From Enoplolaimus lenunculus (taxonomy: Eukaryota > Nematoda > Enoplea > Enoplida > Thoracostomopsidae), in the NCBI GenBank assembly GCA_030248215.1, contig JASANG010003387.1:1-64000 (forward strand): 64,000 nt of DNA. Reading direction: 5' to 3'. Shown one piece after another: positions 44,469-56,275 of the stretch. The position numbers were made by a program, and so were the translations under genes. Below the pieces are notes generated by a model. It was not told the origin of the DNA. It saw nothing but the letters and a program-made list of their open reading frames with translations, and did no database searches. Position 1 is the stretch's first letter. Each line of letters begins with the position of its first letter.

Positions 44469-47153
44469 ATGGTGTTGTTGTTGGTGGTGCTGGCGTTGTT
44501 GCAATCTCGCTGATGGCCCTTGTCTAACCCGTGGATACAGCTCTTGATAGTTTGGGGGTGGAGGCAACACTGTTGAATGAGAAGGTGGCAGTGCTGGCGG
44601 CACATCGGCTCGTTTTACAAAAAAGGACGTTTCACCGTTACTTGTTGGCGAAGTTGTCACAAGTACTACTGCTCCTTGATGTTGTTGTTGTTGTTGTTGT
44701 TCGTAGCTTATTCCGCTAGTGTTGTCAACTGATCCGTCACCAGTTGGCAACACTGGTTCGGGAGAATGAGGTGGTACGATATGCCGTAGGGAGTGCAATT
44801 TAATTGTTGGCCCATTTTGTGCTGTTTTGAATAGAGTTTGGATTTTGCTGTTGTTATTACCACTACTGGCATTACCACCATAACCAGCTGTAGTCACTTT
44901 CTGTTGCTGTTCGGAAGTTAAGCCAGACTCCCCTGTGTTGTCTTCAGTCGTATGAGCACCAATATCGCTTGTCGACCGGCTACTATTTGAACGATCTGAG
45001 GGCGAACTATGTTGTAGTAGTTGATGCTTTGTTTCTTTCTTATTGTCGTCACTGGTGTAAAGCGATTTGCAATCGCTAATGCTACGTTTGCCTAATTCGC
45101 TCGTTGGAGCTGCTATCACAAGTTGTGTTGCCTGAGTTTTGTCTGTTATACATTTCGATGTTGCTGTTGTTGTTGTTGTAGTAGTAGTAGTAGTAACAGT
45201 AGTGGCTGTGACTGTAGGCGATGGGTTAATAATCAGCAGATGATGTCGATTTCCATGAGTTATAACACCCTGATTTTCAAAACCATACTGTTCTTGTTGT
45301 TGATGTGATTGCTGTTGCTCGTCAACCAGTTGCCGCTGATCTTGTTGTCCGGGACTTAACTCAGCATATGGCGATATTTGTTGACGGTTGTTGCGATGAT
45401 CGTGAGACACTCCTTGACTATGACACAACCCAGCACTTTCTGGACTATCGTTTAACAAATCGTGGCTGTCGATAGCAACAGGCAACGTTGGCTTAGTGTC
45501 GTAGAAAAGTCCACTAGATCCTTCTTCAACGACGCGCAACCGTTCAGTAGCTTCAGGATGTATTGGATCCATCTCAATTGACGGACCAGCGTAATGGAAG
45601 TTATTGTTATACGCGATACCTCCAGGTACAACTGACCCAACGGTTACAGGGGTAACCTCAACACCAGTGCCACACCGCAACGCAACCCGACCCACAGCGA
45701 CCTGTTTTTTGCTGTTCGGTGTCATTTGAGCAGCTTGAACTACACAACTATTACTTGTAATACAACCATAGCCACTACTGCCACTACCCCCACCACCACT
45801 ACCGGTTCCGTCCAAAATTGTCATCGACTCAATTAATGCTGGAAAATGTACATCTGGTTGTTTCGTAGTAATCAACGACCCGATACAATTATCTGTGCTT
45901 ACCTGGCGCTGTTGATCAATCATCATGTCGACACTTCCGTCGGACTTAGTCACTGCGACAGTGTCTCCAACACTATCGCCACCACCGGAAGTTGCTGTTG
46001 TATCTGTGTACTCGTCAACTTCGGCCAACTGCAGGCTGATCGATGCAGCTGCAATGTGAGGTCCAAGCGGCGGCGGCTGCGATGATCCGGCTCCACATCC
46101 GGCCACCGCTGAATACGTTGACAAATTCGAATCTGCTCGATCACGAAACGTCATAAAATCAGCCGTTGACGGCAGTGGCGACACTGCTGGTGCCCCTGTC
46201 GATGCCGCCGGCACGGCCGAGGCCAAAGCTGATTCTCCGGCCGCAACGGCGAGAGATATGCGTTCGGCACCAATCGCCGCCGCCGTTGGATTCCTGCCTG
46301 CAACCCGGCTGGCGGCGGAACCGGTGCCAGGCGACAGAGACATCGCCGCCACGCCACCGCTACCAGTAATACCAGGCCGATTCGCTAAAGTTGACGAATA
46401 ATGATAATGATGTCTCCCAGATGCCACAAACGACGCGGACCGCCCATGACGATACGATCCGGATCCGTCTGCTGCAGCAGCTGATGTGCCTGCCGGAGAC
46501 GCGCTTTTGTCAACGGCAGTGAAAAAGTAACGCGACCCAGTAGTTGCACTCACACCAGGAGCAACTGTAACACTTCCTCTACCACCAGGCGTCTCAATCT
46601 GATCAAACGCCGTTGAGCCAAGGGTGGTTGTGCTGCTATTGTCCGAGTCCAAATGCCGCATCGCTAACGATAGTTCACCAATCGATCCTAACAGTTGAGA
46701 TTTTGCCGAAAGCGTACTGATTTGTTCTCCACAATCCATTAGACCGGCATCCGTTACTGAATCCGGTCCACTAATTACTCCCAACAATCCACGTAACTGC
46801 GAATGGTGATGCTGTTGTTGCTGATTATACGTACTTGGTGCAGGTTGATATCCATTCAAGTTGAGGTCAGACGCCGACTGATTGAGCTGATGTTGCTGTT
46901 GCATTGAACACCGCATTTCATCAAGTTTCTTTTTGGCACGCGCACGTTTTGCGTCAAGTGCAGCCATACTTGCAGCGCTACCAACGCCGCCGCCAGCCGC
47001 CAGACCACTGGTCCCCATCGAACCGGCGCGTCGACGCGTAGCTTTACCGGTTTTCGCATCTGGATTGATCATCCACCACGATGATTTGCCGGCGCCTTCG
47101 TTTTGAACGCGAATAAATCGTGAATGCAGCGACAAATTGTGGCGTATTGAATT
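43545..47153 (-). CDS. foxo: FoxO exon 3 (residues 553-1754)
   Basis: Acceptor TGATTTCAG|AATTCAATA; stop TAA at 43545-43547. It encodes forkhead helix 3 onward, Akt motifs 2 and 3, the NLS, the polyQ blocks and the C-terminal activation motif, then ends in a Q run. The 1202-residue single exon has no internal stop. Motifs 2 and 3 are about 297 residues apart, against about 63 in human FOXO1. Confidence 0.97.
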
Positions 47154-50100
47154 CTGAAATCAACACGCAACTGCTACCTTCAAATGACTCACAAATTTAT
47201 TTTTATAAATAAATAAAATATGCTGGCTGTGACAAGTAAACTTAAAAACAAAGCTATACACATTTGATTGGTATCACCCGGTCCAAACAATATTCTAGCT
47301 ACGCTCATTGCAGGTATACGGAATAATATCTTTCAATCTATAATATTATATCCTGTAGCAGATCTAACTAATAACCTTAAGCTAAGTTAAGATCAACGTC
47401 AAAGTACTCATGGTCACCTAAATTCACTGCGAGTTGTTTTGGATTCGCTGCGCTTCAAAAAATAAAATACATTACCGTAAAATATAAATTTGTCTGTGCT
47501 CATGACTGATTATCAGGATCGCATTTTCAAGCCTTCCTGCATTAGTAACTGCTTTAATTTGCTAGTAATACAACTGACCATATATACACGACTTGTCTGT
47601 CTAAAACCGGGTTAGCGAGGCTTTTTATGATCGAACCTGTCATTTTAATATAAACCGAACCGGTCCGTTATCACTGCTATATAGTAAACTAATTACATAA
47701 CCAATATTTATCGCTTTGAACGGCCCAAATGACCCGCATCACCTGTAGTTTAGAAACAGACACTCCACATTACCTTCCATCCAGCTGAACTATTGCTATC
47801 ACCTTTATCACGAAAATATGGCACATTTTGTATCATCCAATCGTACACTTGTGACAGCGTTAACCGCTGCTCTGGAGACGACACGATCGCTTGTGTAATC
47901 AAATCAGCGTATGAAAAGTTGCCCCACGCATTCTTTCGTGTATTACCTTTTGGTTTTGTTGCTGTTGTTGTTGTTGTTGTGGATGTTGTTGTTGTCGTCG
48001 CCCCTGCTGTACTAACACTACAACTTCCGCTACTTACAACAGAAACAGCTTCACTCGTATCGCCAGCGATATTTGTCGTTGTTACTAACGTTTGGTGATT
48101 ATTAATCATATAACGTGCCATTGGCGCAGTATTGGACAGCTCGTGATCACCAATGCGCTCGTTGGGGCTCAATCCTGCCCGGCCGTTACTACCAGCGGAA
48201 GCATACAGATTCATTGATGTATCTCTATCGTTTGAATAAATATCATCAATGCTATCTGTGCTAGTTGGCACAAAATTGTCCGATGGAGACGTCTCGCCAA
48301 TTACCATTAATTCTGTTGTTGAGTCATTATTATTATTATTATTATTGTCGTTGTTGTTGTTCTCTTTTCTACTGCAATCACCTTCACCACTAGCGTCAAT
48401 TGCTAGCAACAAAGGTTGCGATATCAACGGATCACAATCCATCGGTTCGTTTCCAGCAGAAACCACGTCATCCGCAACCAGTCGAGTCGCCAACAACCCA
48501 GAAATATCGCTAGCATCTTCAGTATCGCTCGGAGAAACCCCTTCATACCGCCTCGATGGCCCACAAATTTCAGCGCCGGCATTCACCGACTCCCCTGATT
48601 TCTGATAATGTGGCAAAAACAACATCTGTTCGCTGCTACTAAAACACCCGTTAGCACCACCAGCTTGCGGGCTTTGATTATAAAATGAGTTTGTTGCTGC
48701 TGTCCCTTCTCTCCCACTAGCAATACGGGCATCATACGACGGATGGCGGTGGCGGAACGTACCAGTAGTCCCTATTGGCCCGGCAGAATAATACGAATCC
48801 GCCGTGCTCAGACCACGATAAACACCTGATTCCTCGCTTGAAACGCTTGTTTTATTACCACCGTGTCCATCGTTGGTGTTGTTGTTGTTGTTGTCATTAT
48901 TATCATCATCATCGTCGACCCCTTCTTCTTCTTGAATTGTAGGCGAAGTTGCCAGTGTGAAAGCACCAGATCCGACTGTTGTATCTGGCGCACGCAGGGG
49001 CCATGTATTCGATCGATCTCGCGGCTGAGGTTCAAGGTCGCCGTCTGAAACAGCAACACACAAAAGGTCAGAAGTGCGCATAGGCGAGACCAAAGTTCAA
49101 AACGCAACTGGATTGTACCGGAACCGGAATCGCAATCGGCAACACAGGTACAAAATTCTCATCGGAATCAGAAGTCATTGCCACTCTGCACGACTTTGTT
49201 TCGCCCCCCACCCCCGCACATACGCACGGACGAGAGAAATTTGGGTCGGTTTTGAACGATAGAGTACAATACATATATTACGGTTATATAGAACAATATC
49301 TACATGATGATGAAATTTCTGGGGAACCGGGACGGCAACGCTTGACCCTCGAGTTTCAACGCTCGGAGAGCAGAAGATACATGCATACGTATATGTAGCC
49401 GAGCAAGACAATCCCCAACGGTGGTATAGCAATCATCGCTATTCACAAATAACTTAAGCTGAACAAAGTTTAAAATAGTCTGGCATCTCGACGTTATAGT
49501 TTGTTTATCCGGATACAGGATGGGTGTAAACAGGAGCACTGTTGAAAGTAATTGAACTGTGTGCAATGATTACCCAATCAAAATTAATCGTTGGCTTGGA
49601 TTTTCACATTTTATTTCAGTGAGTGAAAACTAAACAGCTTTTCACTTCGTATCAGGGTGCGACCGGATCGCAAAAAAAATGGATGCCGGAACCGGATACG
49701 GGTTTTTTGCCGGATAGTAAAAAGGAGCCGGATATCCGGTCGCACCCTGCTTCTAATACGTATGTACAGTTGTCGAAAGCAACATTATGGTATCCGGGAC
49801 ACAACCGTCAATATCCGGTAGCACCCTGTATTTTGTTCCATGTTGATTCGTTGTTTCATCAAAAAGATTACATTATCAGGCATCGACCGGATATCCCATT
49901 TCGGTTTTAGTATCCGGTAAAAATCGACAAAAATGGACACTGACATTGAATGAAAAATCCAAGCAAAAAATTTATGTTAATTGCGGTTGTGGTTCCAAGT
50001 ATCATAAAACGGCTTTTTACATGTCGAAATAGTACGTAGATACTTTGCAGCGACTGCAATTCCGGGCAAGTTAAAAGCGGACACTGACATGGAATGAAAA

Positions 50101-50695
50101 GTCCGCCCCAAAAATTAATGTTAAATCCATAAATACATACTTTTGCACCAATCAAATACTTCCAACAGTGGACAAATTTAGATCCTATATCCGGTTAACA
50201 TCCAGCTCCGGCACAAAATTTATCATCCGGTTCCGGTAAAATTAACATCCGATCGATCCCTGATAGTGTATATATATATTCCTACCAGTTTATATAGCAT
50301 CAAATCTTACCAGTAGTGCCAGGGCTATCCGACAGCTGTTGTTGTTCTTGTTGTTGTTGTTGTTGTTGTTGAAGCTGCCAAATGTTCCCCGCATTAAATG
50401 GAGCGCCAACACGGTGACCCATCGCTATAGGAGACCCCAAAAGTTGGGAATTCACCCGAATATCACCGGTCAACCCGGAAGTGTTTGCGTTCGCACAAAC
50501 ACCGCTGCCATTTGACGAAGGAGACGTACTACATGCTACATACTCGGGTTTGACTACGAACAAAAGTGTACTACTATTATTACCAGGACGCTGTGTTTGC
50601 GGTGACGTCGGCACAACTCTACAACTATTTTGTGCCGATGACGTCATTGTACAACTATTTTGTGCCGGTGACGTCATTGTTAATGATGTAGCCAT
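43545..50695 (-). CDS. foxo: FoxO forkhead transcription factor (3 exons, about 1754 aa)
   Basis: FoxO proteins are nuclear activators restrained by insulin/PI3K-Akt phosphorylation and 14-3-3 export. Exons: 50695-50311, 49044-47774, 47153-43545; phases fit exactly. Akt motif 1 is RDRSNTWPL (T142). The forkhead, residues about 498-590, reads [16 protein letters not shown] ... [28 protein letters not shown] ... KSSWWMINP. The inserted GDSNSS before helix 3 is the FoxO hallmark, and the intron after GWK is the known FoxO position. Akt motif 2 is RRRAGS (S597), beside a basic NLS (KRARAKKK). Motif 3 is FRDRADS (S894). The C-terminal activation motif is [20 protein letters not shown]. The usual length is about 500-670 aa; the excess is Ser/Thr/Asn/Gln-rich insertion with long polyQ. 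The ATG follows an in-frame stop, but 5' UTR exons are unknown. Confidence 0.97.
44331..44490 (-). repeat. foxo: (CAA/CAG)n tracts in FoxO exon 3
   Basis: The longest glutamine tract, broken by Leu and His codons. Other tracts are at 44110-44150, 44680-44702 and 43551-43584 (the C terminus). CAA and CAG are mixed, with a pure CAG block at about 44442-44468, the most likely part to be unstable. Confidence 0.95.
47774..49044 (-). CDS. foxo: FoxO exon 2 (residues 129-552)
   Basis: Acceptor GCTGTTTCAG|ACGGCG and donor GGAAG|GTAATG. It starts [17 protein letters not shown] (Akt motif 1) and ends in the first half of the forkhead at AGWK. About 350 residues rich in Asp/Asn/Ser/Thr lie between the two, where other FoxOs have 70-130. 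Confidence 0.96.
49653..49749. mobile_element. Minimal family-B MITE, 97 bp, in FoxO intron 1
   Basis: CAGGGTGCGACCGGATCGC ... ATCCGGTCGCACCCTG: two near-complete TIRs with almost no body. Flanks CTTCGTAT and CTTCTAAT agree at 6 of 8. It is either an internal-deletion copy or the smallest mobile form of the family. Confidence 0.8.
49880..50261. mobile_element. Diverged CCGG-word MITE in FoxO intron 1
   Basis: GACCGGATATCCCATTTCGG on the left and GGTTCCGGTAAAATTAACATCC...GATCCCTG on the right. A GGACACTGACATTGAATGAAAA block occurs twice (about 49932 and 50079). Similar to 61620-61955. Confidence 0.6.
50311..50695 (-). CDS. foxo: FoxO exon 1 (residues 1-129)
   Basis: ATG at 50695; donor ACTACTG|GTAAGA at 50310, phase 1, joining to AC of exon 2 (Asp129). 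It begins with two near-copies of a 10-residue unit ([20 protein letters not shown]) and includes a Q8-E-Q3 run before LSDSPGTTG. This exon has no family-specific motif; the support is the matching phase, the donor and an in-frame stop just upstream. Confidence 0.8.
50639..50676. promoter_or_regulatory. Two TGACGTCA (CRE-type) palindromes in FoxO exon 1
   Basis: Perfect TGACGTCA at 50639-50646 and 50669-50676, and TGACGTCG at 50603-50610. They arise from the 30-bp coding duplication. They match the CREB/ATF site, but in coding DNA they may mean nothing. Confidence 0.3.
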
Positions 50696-51776
50696 AATTT
50701 GAGCGTAGTTGTCAATTAGCAGTTAATACATATATATAATATATATACAATAGTCAACTACACTGACCGCTGAATACGGCATATATCTTTTAAATCTGAT
50801 ATATATACTGTTTTAATACTTAGTTATCAGTACCGTTGGATAACTATGCTTTTGTTACATTTATTTTCAATGTTTCTCACACCAAATGCGAAGTTATTAT
50901 TTCAATATTAAATAATAATGTTTCAATTGCCATTTGCTAATTATAAACCAGCCAATTTTACAGTCCCCGCATTAAATAATTTCGTTGATAAAGCGGGTAT
51001 AAAAGCAAGTACAGGCAACTTAAGTTGAGTTTCGCCGTCGCATACAAATCCAAAATATATATATATTATACCATATAAACATTACATAACGTAAACGTTA
51101 CAAACATATAATATATAAACGTTACATATTTATGTGTAATAACGTATCTACACTGACACCAGAGATACAAACAACGAACCCGTTATTCAATGATACCACG
51201 TTTGTTCAATACCTTTTTTAAATTTACCCCCAAAATAATGACTATACCATATAACCCGAAAATAATCGCGTTTGTTATGAAAAAACCAGTCAACAAGACA
51301 GCGCAACGTTGTTACGACACATTGATTGCGTTGCTTTCAGGATTACAGGAGCAATAAATAATAGCTGGCATTAATAGTTATTACTTTGCTAACAGAATGA
51401 ACAAATGTTGTGCTTGATGTACCGAAAATCACGACAAACCAACAAATAGCTAAATAATTTATTTATAATTTATTTACTACGTACATATGTTATAAAATAA
51501 AGTCTTACTCTACAATAGTACAATACAATATGAAATACACACATACCCACAGTCATATGGCAACTGCAATAAAATGCTAATTCAACTCCGGTACGTGTAA
51601 ATTCGGTATTATTTGACTAATTTTTAAGTACCAACAGTGCCATTTATTTCAAAATTGAAATTACGTTTACGGATAGCAGTCAGACTTCACGATTTGAAGA
51701 AGGTTTTGAGTGTCAATCAATAAATGAAATTGAATAATTTTTGAAGTTCGCGATGAAATCGCACAAAACCAATGCG
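50696..51776. other. Upstream region of foxo
   Basis: AT-rich with ATATATA stretches at 50740-50750 and 51055-51066. It probably contains the promoter or 5' UTR exons of foxo (minus strand), but I see no diagnostic core element. Confidence 0.5.
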
Positions 51777-52202
51777 CAGGGTGCAACCGGAATTCCGGTT
51801 CCGGTTCCGGCATTTTTTCACCTTCCGGTTCCGGTTCCGGTTCCGGCATTTTTTCACCTTCCGGTTCCGGTTCCGGTAAATTTTTACCGGATTTAAAAAT
51901 TCCGGTATTATAATTTGGCCGTTTTATTAACTTTGCTAATTTTTAAGAATCTCTTTTGAAAGCCACTTGTACTCCGAATATAAGCCATTGATAGTGGATT
52001 TCACTTCAGTCGATGATGAAAATCTAAAATACAACAAATAAAATAAATACCTATGTTCGACTAAGGTTATTTCACAAATAATAGAGCAAAAAATGAGATC
52101 AAAATGAAATTTTGGTGAAATGCATTTTTCACTTTCCGGTTCCGGTTCCGGTGAAATTTTCAAATTCCGGTTCCGGTAAATTGTAATTCCGGTTGCACCC
52201 TG
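51777..52202 (-). mobile_element. hAT-like MITE, family A (long CCGG ends)
   Basis: CAGGGTGCAACCGGAATTCC ... AATTCCGGTTGCACCCTG, with a perfect 8-bp duplication CCAATGCG (51769-51776 and 52203-52210). The left end has an extra copy of the GGCATTTTTTCACCTTCCGG segment. The body is nearly the same as in 14201-14591, so both inserted recently or were amplified from one source. Confidence 0.93.
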
Positions 52203-52403
52203 CCAATGCGCTAATATTTTGTTTACCAATGCTCAATACTACGTACTTTACCGACGCTACTCGACTGTGTTTTAGCTTACAGCCCGCCAGAAAGTTTGTT
52301 ACGTCCGTTCAGGAAATTACCTTGATCCACAAAGATGTCGTCTTGGAAAAAATATAAGACATCGAGGAGAGTGCAATCGGAATTACGCACAATTTACCGG
52401 AAC

Positions 52404-52826
52404 ACTGATTTGGCACCGTCACAAAAAATCCAACCATCTTGGTGCAATGGTCAAATAACTGATTTGGCACCGTCACAAAAAATCCAACCATCTTGGTGCA
52501 ATGGTCAAATAACTGATTTGGCACCGTCACAAAAAATCCAACCATCTTGGTGCAATGGTCAAATAACTGATTTGGCACCGTCACAAAAAATCCAACCATC
52601 TTGGTGCAATGGTCAAATAACTGATTTGGCACCGTCACAAAAAATCCAACCATCTTGGTGCAATGGTCAAATAACTGATTTGGCACCGTCACAAAAAATC
52701 CAACCATCTTGGTGCAATGGTCAAATAACTGATTTGGCACCGTCACAAAAAATCCAACCATCTTGGTGCAATGGTCAAATAACTGATTTGGCACCGTCAC
52801 AAAAAATCCAACCATCTTGGTGCAAA
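52404..52826. repeat. 54-bp minisatellite, eight copies
   Basis: ACTGATTTGGCACCGTCACA is repeated at exactly 54-bp spacing with virtually no differences. 54 is a multiple of 3 and lacks stops in two frames, so long open frames (18-residue repeats such as TDLAPSQKIQPSWCNGQI) appear on both strands; I do not call them genes. GGTCAAATAACTGATTTGGC across the unit junction recurs at 62479-62498. Confidence 0.97.
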
Positions 52827-54412
52827 AGCTGGCTGGAAAGATAACCGAAAACACCTAAAAATTGGGCATATGCCCCCTTAGGTTCTTCATATAACCGCCC
52901 CTGACCGAAATTGCGGCTACGCCCCTGCTTCAATTGTAGCAGCCATTTACAAAATGTTTTGGAAACATCCGCTATGAATGCAATTCAAATATCGAATGCG
53001 CTTGGTTAATAAAACCGGTCGTAGAGGGAGTACATATACTGAGTGAAGCTCGAACAACCCACTTAAGCAATTAAGCTAATATGTTGCAAGGTTGTAGCTT
53101 TACCCGCTAAAGCGTTTACCTGAAACTGAACATCACAGATTTAGACAAAATAATTCTTCAGTAGGTTCCGATGTCACATTATATAAATGGTAAGAGTCCC
53201 GATCGGGATGTTCCAATAACTCGGCCTGCACGCTCATACAACTTATGCGACCTTTAACAAATTAAGAAAATTTGCAAACAGAAACAACCTAAGCTTTTAA
53301 ACGCCCAGAGCAGCAAAACACAACTAGAACTCGTCATACGTAGCAGTTTACAGGCGTAAATATAGCACTATCTCCATGACCAAAACTTCATAGCTTACAA
53401 TCATTGTACAACATCCTAGAAATCACACAACAAATCAATTTTAGCAGAACCACTTTTGAATTCGTAACAGTTTCTCCAAATAATAACTCTGGTTAGAGTC
53501 CCGCATGGGAATGTACAATTGTCGCTCACAGAAAAACAAACACACTTGCAATAACAGCTTAATTAAACGCAAACTTCAAGGGTGCCAGTAAACACACAAT
53601 ACACGGTTAGGGTCCCTTAAGGGAGCTGAAAACTAAGAAATTATTCGTCGCAAAACAACACTTCAATACGAAAACTGGCCCCAGATTGCTCGCGCATATC
53701 GCTTTTATACCCAATATTTAAAAGGTTATACTAAATTCCTGAAATTTTAATATAGTTCAAAAATAAAATTAAATCTTTAAAGTTCTCAGAACTGGACGTT
53801 TTTATGTAAAGTTTTGAACTTTACTTTGTTAAAATTGAGAAATGTCTGCGAAAAAACAATCACAATTTAATTTTTAAACCTGGATCGTTCTTGAAATGTT
53901 AGGGATGCGTTAAAATTCACAGTAGAGGACGTCTAAATCTAAAACGTTCATGGCTAACTTTAAAAAGTAAATATTTCGACTGTCTTGTTTAGTATTAAAA
54001 TTCAATCCCCATACAGTTCAACTGCTTGGATATCCGTGCGCGCCCCAACAGTTTAAAATGCAGGTCATTATGTTTCAAAACAGTCAGAAATATGCAAGGT
54101 AATGCACTGAAAAATATGATCTACACAATAAAAACTGTACACTTGTGTGCTATAGCATTTTGCAAACATAAAAATACGGACGAGCCACGAAGATATTACG
54201 AAAATGCTGAAAAAACCGCTGCATGCATTGTATCGTAACCAAGGTAAACACCAACCAGATGTAAATGTTTTAGCATAGCAGACTGAGGACAAATTAGTCC
54301 CTTAAAGCAATCAATTTTAAGAAACACGTGAATATTAAAAGAACTTGGGTTTAGACATAGGGTATATGGCTATAATGTGCGCCAAAATTAGTTTAAAGCC
54401 CTCATCCTACAA
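52827..54412. other. Intergenic with three TCCC-NNNN-GGGA palindromes
   Basis: 53012-53100 is a worn family-E end. TCCCGATCGGGA (53197-53208), TCCCGCATGGGA (53499-53510) and TCCCTTAAGGGA (53613-53624) each follow a GGTWAGRG-like word. No gene seen. Confidence 0.55.
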
Positions 54413-54955
54413 ATATGCAAATCAGTTTTTAGCTAATTATTGATTTATCGGTTTTGGAGGTTTGTAAACAATTTATTTAAATTCATCGAGCCAAAAAACC
54501 CTTCAGTAACCCTAATAATTAGTGAAATATTGTCAAAAGCCTAAGGTTAATAATCATGCTAATATGCAAATTATCTGTTAGCTAACTGTTCAATTGTCGA
54601 TTTTGAGAATTCGTAGACAATTTATTCAGATTTCTCGCACCCAAAACCCTTTGGTACGAAGATTACATTGCTTGTAACCGTAATAATTGGTGTAATAATT
54701 GGTGAAATATCTTAAAAAGTCCCAATTTAGGCTTAACCAATTATGCAAATTAGCATGTAGCTAATCAACGATTTAAAATTTTAAAACCCTAATGGGAGGT
54801 TAACACTCCAGGACGACAGGCTTTCAAACTAAAAAAGTTTATCAAAATCGATTCACCGGTTACTGAGATTATTTTCGGACGGACAGACGGGCGGACGGAC
54901 ATCCACCTTTCGACCCCAGAATACAAAACGTAGTTTCGCTTCGCTCATTAAGGAT
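54413..54955. mobile_element. Family-E element, partial
   Basis: Units with ATATGCAAAT ... GTTTGTAAACAATTTATTT ... CTCGCACCC occur three times. They are followed by GGACGGACAGACGGGCGGAC and CATCCACCTTTCGACCCC, then TTTCGCTTCGCTCATTAAGG. This shows the second type of end of the family, different from the ACCAGTCGTAG end. Confidence 0.7.
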
Positions 54956-55281
54956 AATATTGATTTAGGTTGTCCGTTGGCCGGCTACAATTCCCAAAAA
55001 CGTCGCATGAACAAAATGGCAATCATTTTTGGCTCTGTAAACCTAAGCTACATTCAATTACTGGTAATTAACTCATCGAAAAAACAATTTTATAGACAAA
55101 ATGCTGCAAAATTTTTATACAACATATCACAACAAGTATGCCTAAAACTAAAATGTGAAAATTCCGATTCCGATTGATTGTGCAATCGGGATCAGAACTC
55201 GTTTTGAATCGGAATTCTAATCGGAATCGGAATTCCGATTGCACCCTGACGGGCCAGTTTTGACCCCCGAGTACAAAATAT

Positions 55282-56275
55282 ACCAGTCGTAGTGGGACTA
55301 CATTTATTGAGCGAAGCTCGAACTCACGTAAGCAATTAAGGTAATATGCAAATTACTTGTTAGCTAACTATTCATTTATCGGTTTTGGAGGTTTGTAAGT
55401 AATTTCCTCAGATTCCTCGCACCCAAAAACCCTTCAGCCACCCTATAATTTTTGGAATAATTTAAAAGGTCTTAATTTTGTCTTGTCAATTAAGCTAATA
55501 TTCAAATTAGTTATTAGCTAACTGTTCAATTATCGGTTTTGGAGGTTTGTAAACAATTTATTCGAATTCCTCGCGCCCAAAAACCTTCAGTAAACCCTAA
55601 TAATTATTGAAATAATTTAAAAAGTCCTAGTTTTGTCTTGTCAATTAAGCTAATATGCAAATTAGCTATTAGTTAACTATTCGGTTATCGGTTTTGGATG
55701 TTTGTAAACTATTTATTCAAATTCCTCGCACCAAAAACCCTTTAGTGCTGAAATTATATAGCTTTTAACCTTAATAATTAGTGAAATACTGTAAAAAAGT
55801 ACTAATTTAGGCTTATGAACTATGCTAATATGCAAATTATCTATTAGCTACCTGCTCAATTCTCGGTTTTGGAGGTTTGTAAACAGTCTACGCAGATTTC
55901 TCGCACCCAAAAACCCTTCAATGCTAAAATTAGATTGCTTCTAACTGGAATAATTAGTGAAATATTGTGAAAAGTCCTAATTTAGGCTTAATTAATTATG
56001 CAAATTAGCCTGTAGCTAATAAACGGCTTAAAATTTTAAAATCCCGATGCGAGGTTAACACCCGAGAATAATTGGCTTTCAAACAAAAAAAGTTTATCAA
56101 AATCGGTTCAGCCGTTCCTGAGATTCTTTTCGGACGGACAGACGGACGGACGGACATCCACCTTTCGACCCCCAAGTACAAAACATAAAACGCTTCGCGA
56201 AACTCCGAGCTTTCGCTCGGAGTTTCGCTTCGCTCAATAAAACGCTTCTCGAAACTCCGAGCTTCGTTCAATAAA
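55282..56275. mobile_element. Family-E element, near complete
   Basis: It starts ACCAGTCGTAGTGGGACTAC and has four internal units of 150-165 bp, each with TATGCAAATTA and GGTTTTGGAGGTTTGTAA. It then has GGACGGACAGACGGACGGAC, CATCCACCTTTCGACCCCC and a CTCCGAGCTTTCGCTCGGAG hairpin. It therefore has one TIR-type end and one hairpin/GGAC-rich end, unlike 4580-5335, which has the TIR on both sides. Confidence 0.75.

Noticed and set aside
44213-44605. PolyVal and polyAsn frames overlapping FoxO
   Set aside because: Other-frame and antisense shadows of the CAA/CAG tracts in FoxO exon 3.
52309-52854. Long open frames on both strands through the 54-bp array (18-residue repeat proteins)
   Set aside because: They exist only because the unit length is a multiple of 3 and lacks stops in those frames. 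There is no start context, splice signal or non-repeat domain.
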